Below, piece by piece: positions 31,394-39,321 of a stretch of DNA of 49,266 nt (within the stretch, counting starts at the first letter, position 1; the number at the start of each line of letters is the position of its first letter). The DNA is from CARZYU01 sp964370085 (GTDB lineage Bacteria; Bacillota_I; Bacilli_A; RF39; UBA660): positions 1 through 49,266 of the forward strand of contig CAYJHI010000001.1 of the NCBI GenBank assembly GCA_964370085.1. Reading direction: 5' to 3'. Below the pieces are notes generated by a model, which worked only from the letters and a program-made list of their open reading frames with translations, did no database searches and had not been told where the DNA came from. Made by a program: the position numbers and the translations under genes.

Positions 31394-32572
31394 ATGGGAT
31401 TATTTAATAAAATTAAAAATATGTTTGCTAAAAAGGATGTTAGTGTAGAAGAAGAACATATTGAAATAGATAAAAATGAAGATGTTGAAGAGGAATCTGT
31501 CGAGATAGCAGAAGAGTCTGTTAATGTAGTAGAAGATGTTTCGTCTAAAAATAGCGAAGAAGAAATAGTAGATGCTGTTTATGAAGAAATTGAAGAAGAA
31601 GATTACGAAGATAATGAGATTGAAGAAGTTAGTGGTGAAACTTTTGAAGAAGTGGAAATTTATGAAAAAGGTTTAACTAAATCACGTGAGAGTTTTGTTT
31701 CTAAATTAGTTAATTTGACAAATCGTTATAAAAAAATTACTGATGATTATTTTGATGAATTAGAAGAAGTTTTAATTATGGCTGATATTGGTGTTAATAC
31801 AGTTATGGATTTTATAGATCGTTTGAAAAAACGTGTATATGAAGAAAAAATTACTGATACAGAACTTCTTAATGAATTGATTGTTGATGAGTTATTTATT
31901 ATATATGTTGATGATAGTGTTCTTTCAACTAAAATTAATTATCAGGAAGAAGGACCTACTGTTATTTTGATGGTTGGTGTTAATGGAGTAGGAAAGACAA
32001 CTACAATTGGTAAATTAGCTGCTAAAGAAAAAGATATGGGTAAAAAAGTTTTATTAGTAGGTGCGGATACGTTTAGAGCAGGTGCAACTGAACAATTAAA
32101 TGAATGGGCTAAGAGAATTGGAGTTGACTACTATGGTGGTAGTGAAAATGCTGATCCTGCTTCTGTTACTTTTGATGGTGTAAAAAAAGCTAATGAGGAA
32201 AATTATGATGTTGTCTTTGTTGATACGGCAGGTAGATTACAAAATAAAGTTAATTTAATGAAAGAATTAGAAAAAATCAACAGTGTAATGAGTAGAATTG
32301 TTGATAACGCTCCACATGAGACATTGTTAGTAATTGATGCTACTACTGGTCAAAATGGAATATCTCAAGCAAAGAGTTTTAAAGATATAACTGGTGTTAC
32401 CGGAATAGTGCTTACTAAATTAGATGGAACTGCCAAAGGTGGGATTGTTTTAGCTATTAAAGAAGAAGTTGATATACCGGTTAAGTTTATTGGATTTGGT
32501 GAATCTAAGAATGATTTACAAGTATTCGATGTTGAAAAATATATATATGGTTTATTTAAGGAAATGATGTAA
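31394..32572 (+). CDS. ftsY: Signal recognition particle receptor FtsY
   Basis: A 392-residue SRP receptor. Residues 1-90 are a strongly acidic A domain (Glu/Asp/Val-rich) after a short amphipathic GLFNKIKNMFAKK membrane-targeting helix. The NG GTPase follows, with GVNGVGKTT at 195-203, DTFRAGATEQL, VDTAGRLQ and TKLDGTAKGG. It docks the ribosome-SRP complex at the membrane. GGGAGGA ribosome-binding site; an extended -10 (TGATATACT, 31354-31362) lies upstream. The stop overlaps the next ATG (TAATG). ftsY-ylxM-ffh order is that of Bacilli, here with two extra genes. Confidence 0.97.
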   Translation: MGLFNKIKNMFAKKDVSVEEEHIEIDKNEDVEEESVEIAEESVNVVEDVSSKNSEEEIVDAVYEEIEEEDYEDNEIEEVSGETFEEVEIYEKGLTKSRESFVSKLVNLTNRYKKITDDYFDELEEVLIMADIGVNTVMDFIDRLKKRVYEEKITDTELLNELIVDELFIIYVDDSVLSTKINYQEEGPTVILMVGVNGVGKTTTIGKLAAKEKDMGKKVLLVGADTFRAGATEQLNEWAKRIGVDYYGGSENADPASVTFDGVKKANEENYDVVFVDTAGRLQNKVNLMKELEKINSVMSRIVDNAPHETLLVIDATTGQNGISQAKSFKDITGVTGIVLTKLDGTAKGGIVLAIKEEVDIPVKFIGFGESKNDLQVFDVEKYIYGLFKEMM

Positions 32573-32805
32573 TGAAAAAGAAGATAGGTTTATATTTACA
32601 GGGGATTTTTACTTTATTAGCAATTGTATTTGCAATTGTGTCTATTTTTAATAATGATTTTATTATTGTTATTCAAATGCTTTTAGGTCTTGATTTATTA
32701 GCTATGGCGTATAATAATCAGGTCTTATATAAAAGAAGGCTATTTACTATTTTGTATGTTGTGGCAGCTTTAGTAGTTATTGTTATGTCACTAATTGGAG
32801 TGTGA
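32572..32805 (+). CDS. Small membrane protein in the SRP cluster, 77 aa
   Basis: Starts on the last base of the ftsY stop (TAATG), so translation is coupled. About three hydrophobic segments (near 6-24, 28-43 and 58-75) joined by short charged loops including a KRR positive patch, which suggests a small polytopic membrane protein. I do not recognise the family. Insertion between ftsY and ylxM suggests a link to membrane targeting or insertion, but this is inference from position. Confidence 0.65.
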   Translation: MKKKIGLYLQGIFTLLAIVFAIVSIFNNDFIIVIQMLLGLDLLAMAYNNQVLYKRRLFTILYVVAALVVIVMSLIGV

Positions 32806-32811
32806 TTGTAA

Positions 32812-33099
32812 ATGGATAAGACAATTTATTTAAATCAGTTGTATGATTTTTATCAAGATTTGCTTACAGATAAACAACGTAATTATTTTGAAAGATATTA
32901 TTTTGATAATTTATCGCTTAGTGAAATAGCAGAAGAATATGGGGTTAGTCGTAATGCTGTTTCTAAACAGTTGGATATTATAGAAAAGAAGTTATCTGAT
33001 TATGAAGGTAAATTAAATTTATCTTTAAAAAAGAGTAAAGTATTAGAATTAGTTTCTAATGATGAATTGCTTTATAATAAGATTAATGATATATTGTAA
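32812..33099 (+). CDS. ylxM: YlxM-family DNA-binding protein
   Basis: A 95-residue helix-turn-helix protein of the YlxM/p13 family found next to ffh in Firmicutes; it can stimulate SRP GTPase in some species. Recognisable blocks: LYDFYQDLLTDKQRNYFERYYF, LSLSEIAEEYGVSRNAVSKQL (sigma-70 region 4-like HTH, about 33-55) and a C-terminal coiled coil. In the conserved place between ftsY and ffh, although a 661-residue ATPase gene separates it from ffh here. Confidence 0.9.
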   Translation: MDKTIYLNQLYDFYQDLLTDKQRNYFERYYFDNLSLSEIAEEYGVSRNAVSKQLDIIEKKLSDYEGKLNLSLKKSKVLELVSNDELLYNKINDIL

Positions 33100-33119
33100 A
33101 AGAATAAGAGGGTGTAATT

Positions 33120-35105
33120 ATGTTTGATAGAATAGTGTATCTTAGTGATAAAATTGCTCATGTTAAATTGAAAGAAAATGTTTCTTTAGCAGTTAATTTA
33201 ATGAATCTTCATATTGTATTTGAGGATCAGGATAAGAAAATATTAGGGGAAATTGATGATCTTAATGAGGGTGTTGCTAAAGTTAGAATGCTAGGGGAAT
33301 ATGTTAATGGTTCTTTATATAGTGGTGTTATTAGAAAACCTACTATGAATGCTACTATTAGAGTTATTTCTAAAGAAGAGATTCCTTCTATTTTAGGGGA
33401 AGATACTGAAGGTAATATGTTGTTGGGAGTTAGTCCGTTTTATAATGATTATCCGGTATATTTTGATGTTAATAATTTCTTTAGTAATCACTTTGCAATA
33501 TTAGGTAGTACTGGTAGTGGGAAGTCTTGTGGTATTGCAAGGGTTATTCAGAATATTTTTACTAGTAAGAATATTGAACCATATAAGGCTAATTTGATAA
33601 TGATTGATTCTTCTGGGGAATATTATAATGCTTTTAATGCTATTAATCAGATTAATCCTAAATATAATTATCGTTTTTTAACTACTAATGTTAGTGAAGA
33701 AAAAGGGGAAAGATTAGTTTTACCTATTTGGTTATTAGATTCTACTGATATATCACAGTTATTGTCTGTTACTAATCATGCTCAATTACCAATTATAGAA
33801 AGAATGCTTAAGTTAGCACTTATTTTTGGTGAAGATGATAGTAAAGCTTTAAATTATAAGAATCATTTAATTGCGAAAGCTATTATGTCAATTTTATATT
33901 CTAATGAGACTTCTTCTAATAAGAGAAATGAAGTATTTACTATATTAGCTAATTGTTCAACGGGACAGTTTAATTTAGAATCACCTGTACAAGGTATAGG
34001 ATATGTTAGAAAACTTAGAGAGTGTTTCTTAATTGACTCTAGTGGTAATTTTAGTGAGAGTGTATTATTAACTGAATATGTTTCATCTTTTATAAAACAA
34101 GAATACGATAATTATGAGCCTAGTGAGGATGTTTATTATACATTAGAAGATTTAGAAAAAGCACTTAACTTTACATTAATTAGTGAAGGTTGGTTAAGAA
34201 ATTCTAATACTTATGGTGATGCGATTACTTTGAGAGTTAGATTACACTCATTAGTTATTAGTGGGTATTCTAAGTTCTTTAAATGTGATAAATATATTAC
34301 TAAAGAAGAATATGTACAAAGTTTATTAGAGAAAGATGGTAGAAAGTATCAGTTTGTTAATATAAACTTAGATGATGTAGATGATGACTTTGCTAAAGCT
34401 TTAACTAAGATTTATTCTAATATTTTATTTAAGTTTACTAAAGATTTAACTCAAAGAGCGACTATTCCTATACATATATTAGTAGAGGAAGCTCATCGTT
34501 ATATTCAAAATGATGATGATAGATATTTATATGGATATAATATCTTTAATAGAATTGCTAAAGAAGGTAGAAAGTATGGATTGTTATTAGGGCTTATTTC
34601 ACAGAGACCTGTTGAATTATCTGATACTGTTATATCTCAGTGTTCTAACTTTATGATATTTAAGATGAATCATCCTGTAGATGTAGAATATATAAGAAAA
34701 ATGATTCCTAATATTAGTGATGAAATAGTAGAGAAGCAGAAGACGTTGCAGTCTGGTACTTGTTTAGGATTTGGTAGAGCATTTAGAATTCCTTTGATAG
34801 TTAAAATGAAAATGCCTGATCCAGAACCTAGTAGTGGTAACTGTGATGTTGTTAAAACATGGAAGCAAGCTGTTGTTCAACCTGGTATTATTAATCCGGT
34901 TATTAATGCTCAACCAGTAAACTCAGTTATTAATAATGTAAATAGTGTTTCGGCAGGTACTGGGGCAGTAGATAGTAGTATTAATACGGTTATAGATGAA
35001 GTTGCTGCTTCTGAAGATATTACTAATATATTACAAAGGTATAATGATAGTGGTCAAACTATTAATTTAGTAGATATTCCTGTTGTTAATGAAGAAAACA
35101 ATTAA
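33120..35105 (+). CDS. HerA-like (DUF87) hexameric ATPase
   Basis: A 661-residue protein of the FtsK-HerA superfamily: N-terminal HAS-barrel-like beta region (about 1-95), Walker A GSTGSGKS (129-136), a Walker B-like LVEEAHRYI (about 457-465), ISQRP (about 499-503; sensor region) and a low-complexity Asn/Val/Pro-rich tail from about 590. HerA ATPases translocate DNA; partners include NurA nuclease in archaea and Sir2 or DUF4297 in bacterial defence. None of those lies nearby. It is inside the ylxM-ffh interval on the same strand, 20 nt after ylxM, and ends in its own terminator. Its substrate is not evident. Confidence 0.8.
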   Translation: MFDRIVYLSDKIAHVKLKENVSLAVNLMNLHIVFEDQDKKILGEIDDLNEGVAKVRMLGEYVNGSLYSGVIRKPTMNATIRVISKEEIPSILGEDTEGNMLLGVSPFYNDYPVYFDVNNFFSNHFAILGSTGSGKSCGIARVIQNIFTSKNIEPYKANLIMIDSSGEYYNAFNAINQINPKYNYRFLTTNVSEEKGERLVLPIWLLDSTDISQLLSVTNHAQLPIIERMLKLALIFGEDDSKALNYKNHLIAKAIMSILYSNETSSNKRNEVFTILANCSTGQFNLESPVQGIGYVRKLRECFLIDSSGNFSESVLLTEYVSSFIKQEYDNYEPSEDVYYTLEDLEKALNFTLISEGWLRNSNTYGDAITLRVRLHSLVISGYSKFFKCDKYITKEEYVQSLLEKDGRKYQFVNINLDDVDDDFAKALTKIYSNILFKFTKDLTQRATIPIHILVEEAHRYIQNDDDRYLYGYNIFNRIAKEGRKYGLLLGLISQRPVELSDTVISQCSNFMIFKMNHPVDVEYIRKMIPNISDEIVEKQKTLQSGTCLGFGRAFRIPLIVKMKMPDPEPSSGNCDVVKTWKQAVVQPGIINPVINAQPVNSVINNVNSVSAGTGAVDSSINTVIDEVAASEDITNILQRYNDSGQTINLVDIPVVNEENN

Positions 35106-35116
35106 ATATTATAGTT

Positions 35117-35150
35117 AAAAACCTTATTTGCTTGATAGATAAGGTTTTTT
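35117..35150 (+). terminator. Terminator between HerA-like gene and ffh
   Basis: AAAAACCTTAT / ATAAGGTTTTT with an 11-nt loop and T tract. Confidence 0.75.
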
Positions 35151-35177
35151 CTTATATAATAGATTATGGTGATATAA

Positions 35178-36476
35178 ATGTTTGAAAGTTTAGGAGATCG
35201 CTTACAGAATGCGATTCATAAGATAAAAGGTTATGGTAAAATAACAGAAGATAATATTGGAGAAATGCTTAGAGAAATTAGATTGGCATTATTAGAAGCG
35301 GATGTTAACTATAAAGTAGTTAAAGAGTTTACTAATAAGGTTAAAGAAAAATCTTTAGGTGAGGATGTACAAAAGAGTATTAAACCTGGTGATTTGTTTG
35401 TTAAGATTGTTAAAGATGAACTTACTGAATTATTAGGAGGAGAGAGTTCTCCTTTAAATACTAAGGGTAATCCTGCGATATTGATGTTAGTTGGTTTACA
35501 GGGTAGTGGTAAAACTACAGCGATTGGGAAGTTATCTAATTTACTTCGTAAGAAACATGCTAAGAAGCCTTTGATGGTTGCGTGTGATATTTATCGTCCT
35601 GCAGCAATTGATCAGTTAAAACAACTGGGTAAGCAGCTTAATATTGAAGTATATGATGAGGGTACTAATAATCCAGTAGAAACTTCTAAGAATGCTATTA
35701 AGTATGCTAAGGATAATGGATATGATTATGTTTTAATTGATACAGCGGGTAGATTACATGTTGATGATACTTTAATGGATGAAATTAAAAATATAGAAGA
35801 GGAAGTTAAACCTCAAGAAGTATTATTAGTTATTGATTCAATGATGGGTCAAGATGCTATTAATGTTATTAATGGGTTTAATGATGTAATGGATTTAACG
35901 GGAGTTATTCTTACTAAGTTAGATGGTGATACTAGAGGTGGTGTAGCACTTTCTGTTCGTCATTTAACTAATGTTCCAATTAAATTTATTGGGGTTAGTG
36001 AGAAATTAGATGGTATTGAATCATTTGATCCTGAGAGAATGTCTGGTCGTATATTAGGAATGGGTGATATTGTTTCTTTAGTAGAAAAAGCTCAAGAATC
36101 AATTGATCAAAAAGAAGCAGAGAAAACGGCTAAGCGTTTACAAAAAGGGAAATTCGATTTGGAAGATTTCTTATCTGCAATGAGACAGGTTCGTAAACTT
36201 GGACCACTGGAAAATATTATTAAGATGTTACCTGGAGCTGCTAAGATGGGTCTTAACAAAGTACAAATTGATCCTAAACAAATGGCTCATATAGAAGCCA
36301 TTGTCTTATCAATGACTGTTGAAGAAAGACGTAGTCCTGATATTATTAAAGCAACTCGTAAACAAAGAATTGCTAAAGGTGCTGGTTTACAAGTGCAAGA
36401 TGTTAATCAATTACTAACTCGTTTTGAAGAAATGAAAAAGATGATGAAGCAATTTGGTGGGAAGATGCCTTTTTAG
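35178..36476 (+). CDS. ffh: Signal recognition particle protein Ffh (SRP54)
   Basis: A 432-residue SRP GTPase. N domain (1-95), G domain with GLQGSGKTT (106-114), DIYRPAAIDQL, DTAGRLH and TKLDGDTRGG, and the methionine-rich M domain (about 295-432) with GLNKVQ, RIAKGAGLQVQDVNQLL and MKKMMKQF, which binds signal peptides and 4.5S RNA. Complete although slightly shorter than the usual 445-450. It follows a terminator, so it is probably transcribed separately from the HerA-like gene. The SRP RNA gene itself was not found in the window. Confidence 0.97.
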   Translation: MFESLGDRLQNAIHKIKGYGKITEDNIGEMLREIRLALLEADVNYKVVKEFTNKVKEKSLGEDVQKSIKPGDLFVKIVKDELTELLGGESSPLNTKGNPAILMLVGLQGSGKTTAIGKLSNLLRKKHAKKPLMVACDIYRPAAIDQLKQLGKQLNIEVYDEGTNNPVETSKNAIKYAKDNGYDYVLIDTAGRLHVDDTLMDEIKNIEEEVKPQEVLLVIDSMMGQDAINVINGFNDVMDLTGVILTKLDGDTRGGVALSVRHLTNVPIKFIGVSEKLDGIESFDPERMSGRILGMGDIVSLVEKAQESIDQKEAEKTAKRLQKGKFDLEDFLSAMRQVRKLGPLENIIKMLPGAAKMGLNKVQIDPKQMAHIEAIVLSMTVEERRSPDIIKATRKQRIAKGAGLQVQDVNQLLTRFEEMKKMMKQFGGKMPF

Positions 36477-36491
36477 GTATCTTTCTTTTTT
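36462..36491 (+). terminator. ffh terminator
   Basis: AAGATGCC-TTTTTA-GGTATCTT (one G-U pair) then T-rich; contains the ffh stop. Confidence 0.65.
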
Positions 36492-36525
36492 ATGGGCGAA
36501 TACATATTCCTCTTTTAGAGATATT

Positions 36526-36534
36526 CATACTATA
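36526..36534 (+). promoter_or_regulatory. Mother-cell sigma-E/K-like -10 for the coat gene
   Basis: CATACTATA fits CATANNNTA, placed about 20 nt before the coat-protein start codon. A matching -35 at the right distance was not found, so the call rests on the -10 and on the gene's identity. Confidence 0.35.
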
Positions 36535-36552
36535 GATTAGAGGAGGTAGTTT

Positions 36553-36897
36553 ATGTTTTATAATAATGCTCGTCAAAACGAGATGAGTGCGACTTTTAGT
36601 GGTGATAATAATATTATTGACAACGATATGAATATCGATGTTAATATGATGATGCAAGCAGATATGCCTGCTATGCCAATGCCTATGCCAGGTACTATGC
36701 AACAACCTGTTTATGAACCTATGCAAGAAAAACTTGTTCATAAGACTATCATGCACGAAGTTCCGCATGTATGTCCTATCAAAACGCGTATAGTTAATCA
36801 TCATGTTTATAAACATACTTATAGACCTGAGTATAGTTGTTGTGAAGAAAACATGGTTGAAAATATTCAATGCGGTTCTTGTTGTCAATACAAATAA
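36553..36897 (+). CDS. cotD: CotD-like spore coat protein
   Basis: A 114-residue low-complexity protein with the CotD-family block HEVPHVCP...RIVNHHVYKHTYRPE (about 68-96), His-rich and preceded by a Met/Pro-rich stretch (residues about 35-50, repeated MPMP). Six cysteines are grouped at the C-terminus (SCCEEN...CGSCC), suitable for cross-linking in the coat. The reverse strand also has a long open frame here, but it lacks a start signal and a family match. AGAGGAGG ribosome-binding site; sigma-E/K-like -10 upstream; terminator after. Monocistronic inner-coat candidate. Confidence 0.8.
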   Translation: MFYNNARQNEMSATFSGDNNIIDNDMNIDVNMMMQADMPAMPMPMPGTMQQPVYEPMQEKLVHKTIMHEVPHVCPIKTRIVNHHVYKHTYRPEYSCCEENMVENIQCGSCCQYK

Positions 36898-36901
36898 TGT
36901 C

Positions 36902-36930
36902 AACTAACCTTTTTGGTTAGTTTTTCTTTT
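36902..36930 (+). terminator. Coat gene terminator
   Basis: AACTAACC-TTTTT-GGTTAGTT then T-rich run. Confidence 0.8.
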
Positions 36931-37011
36931 TGTCAATTTTTGTCTAATTTTACACTATCGCTTGCGTTAATGTAAAATATCTTTTATTCTTAATATAGGG
37001 AGTGTGATACA

Positions 37012-37215
37012 ATGATTTATCCGTCTATTGATAAATTACTTAACATAGTAGATTCTAAATATGAATTAGTTCATATTGCTGCTAGAAGAAGTAAAGATAT
37101 GACGAAAACAGATTTTTATCAAATGCCTATTAACAAATACCAAAGTGATAAAAACATTGGTAAGGCGCTAGAAGAAGTAGTTGAAGGATGTATAACTGTT
37201 AAAGAAAAAGAATAA
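37012..37215 (+). CDS. rpoZ: RNA polymerase omega subunit
   Basis: A 67-residue RpoZ. It begins MIYPSIDKLLNIVDSKYELV and has the conserved HIAARRSKDM (about 22-31) and NIGKALEEVVEG (about 48-59) that bind the beta-prime subunit. It assists RNA polymerase assembly and stability. GGGAGTG ribosome-binding site. A 36947-36978 hairpin (ATTTTACA / TGTAAAAT) lies in the leader region without a T tract. Not beside gmk as in many genomes, but followed by recX. Confidence 0.9.
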   Translation: MIYPSIDKLLNIVDSKYELVHIAARRSKDMTKTDFYQMPINKYQSDKNIGKALEEVVEGCITVKEKE

Positions 37216-37229
37216 AATTCTTTTTTTTT
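37206..37229 (+). terminator. Weak rpoZ terminator
   Basis: AAAAGAAT-AAA-ATTCTTTT then T; AT-rich stem covering the stop codon. Confidence 0.45.
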
Positions 37230-37256
37230 AGTGCTATAATATATATAGGAGGCTGT

Positions 37257-38012
37257 ATGATTAGAATATTAAAATTTAAAAAAATGAAAAATAACCAATA
37301 TAAATTGTCATTAGATAATAATATGGATTTATTATTATATGAAGAAGTTATTTTAAAAGAAGAATTGTTATTATCTAAAGTAATAAAAGATTTAGATAAA
37401 TTATTAGAAATTAATCAAAAGTATGATGTTTATTATACAGCATTAAAATATCTTGCTAAGCGTAATAAAACAAGTAAAGAATTATCTGATTATTTAAAGA
37501 AGTTAGAGTATCCAACTGATTTAATTGATTCTACTATTAAATTATTAGTTGAGCAGTCATACTTAAATGATTCTTTATATGTAGAAGCTTATATTAATCA
37601 AAAGATTGCAATTAGCTCTAGTGGTCCTTCTAAAATAAGAGATGAACTTTTAAAGAAGGGTGTTAGTGAAGATGTTATAAGCGATAAACTTTCTGTTTTT
37701 ACTTATGTATTACAATTAGAAAAGGTTAATCATATTATAGAGAAACTTATTAAAACAAATAGAAGTAAAAGTTCTTTTCAACTTAAGAATAAAATAATTA
37801 ATTATTTAGTTCAACAAGGTTATAGTGTTGATCTAATTAAAAGTGAGATTTCTAATTATTCTTTTAGTGATGAGAAAGATTTGGTTTTAAAGGAATATAA
37901 TAAAATTAAAAAACGTTTATCTCGTAAGTATAGTGATAAAGAATTAGAGTTTAAAATTAAACAGCAGTTATATAAAAAAGGTTTTAAATTAAATGATTAT
38001 GATGAAATATAA
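37257..38012 (+). CDS. recX: RecA regulator RecX
   Basis: A 251-residue RecX built of three-helix repeats; it binds RecA filaments and modulates their activity. Repeats visible: ALKYLAKRNKTSKELSDYLKKLEYP (about 61-85), LVEQSYLNDSLYVEAYINQKI and KIRDELLKKGVSEDVI, then a second and third round to the end (KIKQQLYKKGFKLNDYDEI). GGAGG ribosome-binding site; a TATAAT lies at 37235-37240. Unlinked to recA, which is 12 kb upstream. Confidence 0.92.
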   Translation: MIRILKFKKMKNNQYKLSLDNNMDLLLYEEVILKEELLLSKVIKDLDKLLEINQKYDVYYTALKYLAKRNKTSKELSDYLKKLEYPTDLIDSTIKLLVEQSYLNDSLYVEAYINQKIAISSSGPSKIRDELLKKGVSEDVISDKLSVFTYVLQLEKVNHIIEKLIKTNRSKSSFQLKNKIINYLVQQGYSVDLIKSEISNYSFSDEKDLVLKEYNKIKKRLSRKYSDKELEFKIKQQLYKKGFKLNDYDEI

Positions 38013-38022
38013 ATTTCCAAAT

Positions 38023-38052
38023 AAAAAAGACTACATTGTTGTAGTCTTTTTA
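38023..38052. terminator. Bidirectional terminator between recX and prsA
   Basis: AAAAGACTACA / TGTAGTCTTTT around a short loop, with A and T tracts on the two sides; the prsA-like stop is 2 nt away. Confidence 0.8.
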
Positions 38053-38053
38053 C

Positions 38054-39055
38054 TTAAGCATTTTCTCTAACTGTGTCTAATAATTCTTCCATGTATTCAT
38101 CATATTGTTCTTTTAAGTTAGAATCTTCAAAACTCATACCGAATTCAGTTCTGATAGTCATTAAAGTAGTATATTGTAATTCTACATCGTTCATGATTTT
38201 TTCATCCATAATTGTTGTAATAATATCTTCTTTAATTTCATCTAATTCTACTTTTTCTTTTTCATCTGTTTTTAAGATAATATGATAACCATATGTAGTT
38301 TTAACAGGTTCAGTTGAATACTTATCTGTTTCTAATTTAGTTGCTTCTTCAACGAATAAATCATCAAAGTCACCATTTTTGTTAATGAATCCTACATATC
38401 CACCATTTTCTTTAGTTCCTTCATCTTCTGAAAGTTCTTTGGCGATATCTTCAAAGCTTTCACCATTGTTTAATCTTTCGATAATAGCTTTAGCTTCATT
38501 TAATGCGTCTTCTTCTGCAGTAGTGATTTCATCTTCAGTCATTCCATCTACTGTATTTGGTTTGATTAAGATATGACTTACTTCGATATCTCCAATTACT
38601 TCATTATTATAGTAATCGTTTATTTCTCCATCAGTAATAGCACTTTTAATATGATCTTCAATTGCAATTCCACGTCTGTGGTCAAGCATTAAGATTTCTC
38701 TTAACTCTTCTTCATTTGATACCCCATAGTATTGTTGTATCATTGAATTAAATTGTAATACATCATTTCCAACTTGTGCTTTTAGTTCGATAATTTGACT
38801 ATCGATTGTTTCTTCTTGTTCTTCAGTAACAGGATAGTGTTCATCTAATATATTTTTATCAATCATATCGATTAAAACACCAATAGCATTTGTTTTAGTT
38901 AATTCTGTATATAACTCATCTGCTGATATTCCGCTTTCTTCTCCGAATGTTACAACGGCTTCTTGTCCGTTTTCTAATTTTGCTATTTCTCCACATCCAG
39001 TAACAGTTAATAACATTACTGACATTGCAGAAAGTACTAGTATTTTCTTTTTCAT
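38054..39055 (-). CDS. prsA: PrsA-like peptidyl-prolyl isomerase lipoprotein
   Basis: A 333-residue extracytoplasmic foldase. Lipoprotein signal with lipobox LTVTGC (Cys21), an N-terminal SurA/PrsA-like helical region (about 40-150), a parvulin domain beginning VSHILIKP (about 159-166) with NGGYVGF and YGYHIILK, and a C-terminal helical tail. It helps secreted proteins fold after Sec export. The parvulin carries an insert after the first strand (NTVDGMTEDE). GGAGGA ribosome-binding site. Divergent from the ABC-F leader. Confidence 0.92.
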   Translation of the reverse strand: MKKKILVLSAMSVMLLTVTGCGEIAKLENGQEAVVTFGEESGISADELYTELTKTNAIGVLIDMIDKNILDEHYPVTEEQEETIDSQIIELKAQVGNDVLQFNSMIQQYYGVSNEEELREILMLDHRRGIAIEDHIKSAITDGEINDYYNNEVIGDIEVSHILIKPNTVDGMTEDEITTAEEDALNEAKAIIERLNNGESFEDIAKELSEDEGTKENGGYVGFINKNGDFDDLFVEEATKLETDKYSTEPVKTTYGYHIILKTDEKEKVELDEIKEDIITTIMDEKIMNDVELQYTTLMTIRTEFGMSFEDSNLKEQYDEYMEELLDTVRENA

Positions 39056-39118
39056 TTATATCCTCCTTTAAATACGTACTTATATCATAACAATAAAGGC
39101 TGAAGATTGCAATATTTA

Positions 39119-39147
39119 TAGACAATAAACCACAAAAAGTATATAAT
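39119..39147 (+). promoter_or_regulatory. Sigma-A promoter of the ABC-F leader
   Basis: TAGACA (39119-39124), 17 nt, TATAAT (39142-39147). The expected start (about 39154) is at the leader-peptide ribosome-binding site, so the transcript starts almost with the leader. Confidence 0.7.
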
Positions 39148-39166
39148 ATTTTTAGGAGGTAAGACT

Positions 39167-39223
39167 ATGTTTTATTTTAATGTTGTAATTATGTATAAAA
39201 ATAATAGTCATACCTGTTCTTAA
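39167..39223 (+). CDS. Leader peptide of the ABC-F attenuator, 18 aa
   Basis: MFYFNVVIMYKNNSHTCS, with a strong AGGAGGT site 7 nt before its ATG. Its last codons and stop form the 5' strand of an RNA hairpin with 39244-39252. Short leader ORFs with this layout precede many ribosome-protecting ABC-F genes, where ribosome stalling controls termination. No drug-specific stall motif is recognised. Confidence 0.65.
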   Translation: MFYFNVVIMYKNNSHTCS

Positions 39224-39305
39224 GTTATCTATAACTTTAATAGCAGGTGTGATGTTTTAATTGTGCCTGCATCCAACCATATGGATGTTTTCCATATGGT
39301 TTTTA
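39208..39305 (+). promoter_or_regulatory. Transcription attenuator of the ABC-F gene
   Basis: Three structures in order. (1) TCATACCTG (39208-39216) / CAGGTGTGA (39244-39252) with an inner AAGTTA-TCTA-TAACTT hairpin. (2) Alternative pairing of GCAGGTG (39243-39249) with TGCCTGC (39264-39270), which excludes the first. (3) A perfect 11-bp terminator AACCATATGGA (39275-39285) / TCCATATGGTT (39291-39301) with TTTTT, just before the gene's ribosome-binding site. Leader translation would choose between them. Confidence 0.65.
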
Positions 39306-39321
39306 TATTAGAGGAGGAAAT

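Noticed and set aside
36490..36903. 137-residue open frame on the reverse strand of the coat gene
   Set aside because: It mirrors the low-complexity His/Met coat gene, has no ribosome-binding site or recognisable domain, and lies over terminator sequences.
36947..36978. Hairpin ATTTTACA/TGTAAAAT before rpoZ as riboswitch or terminator
   Set aside because: Only 8 bp of AT-rich pairing, no T tract and no known riboswitch core.
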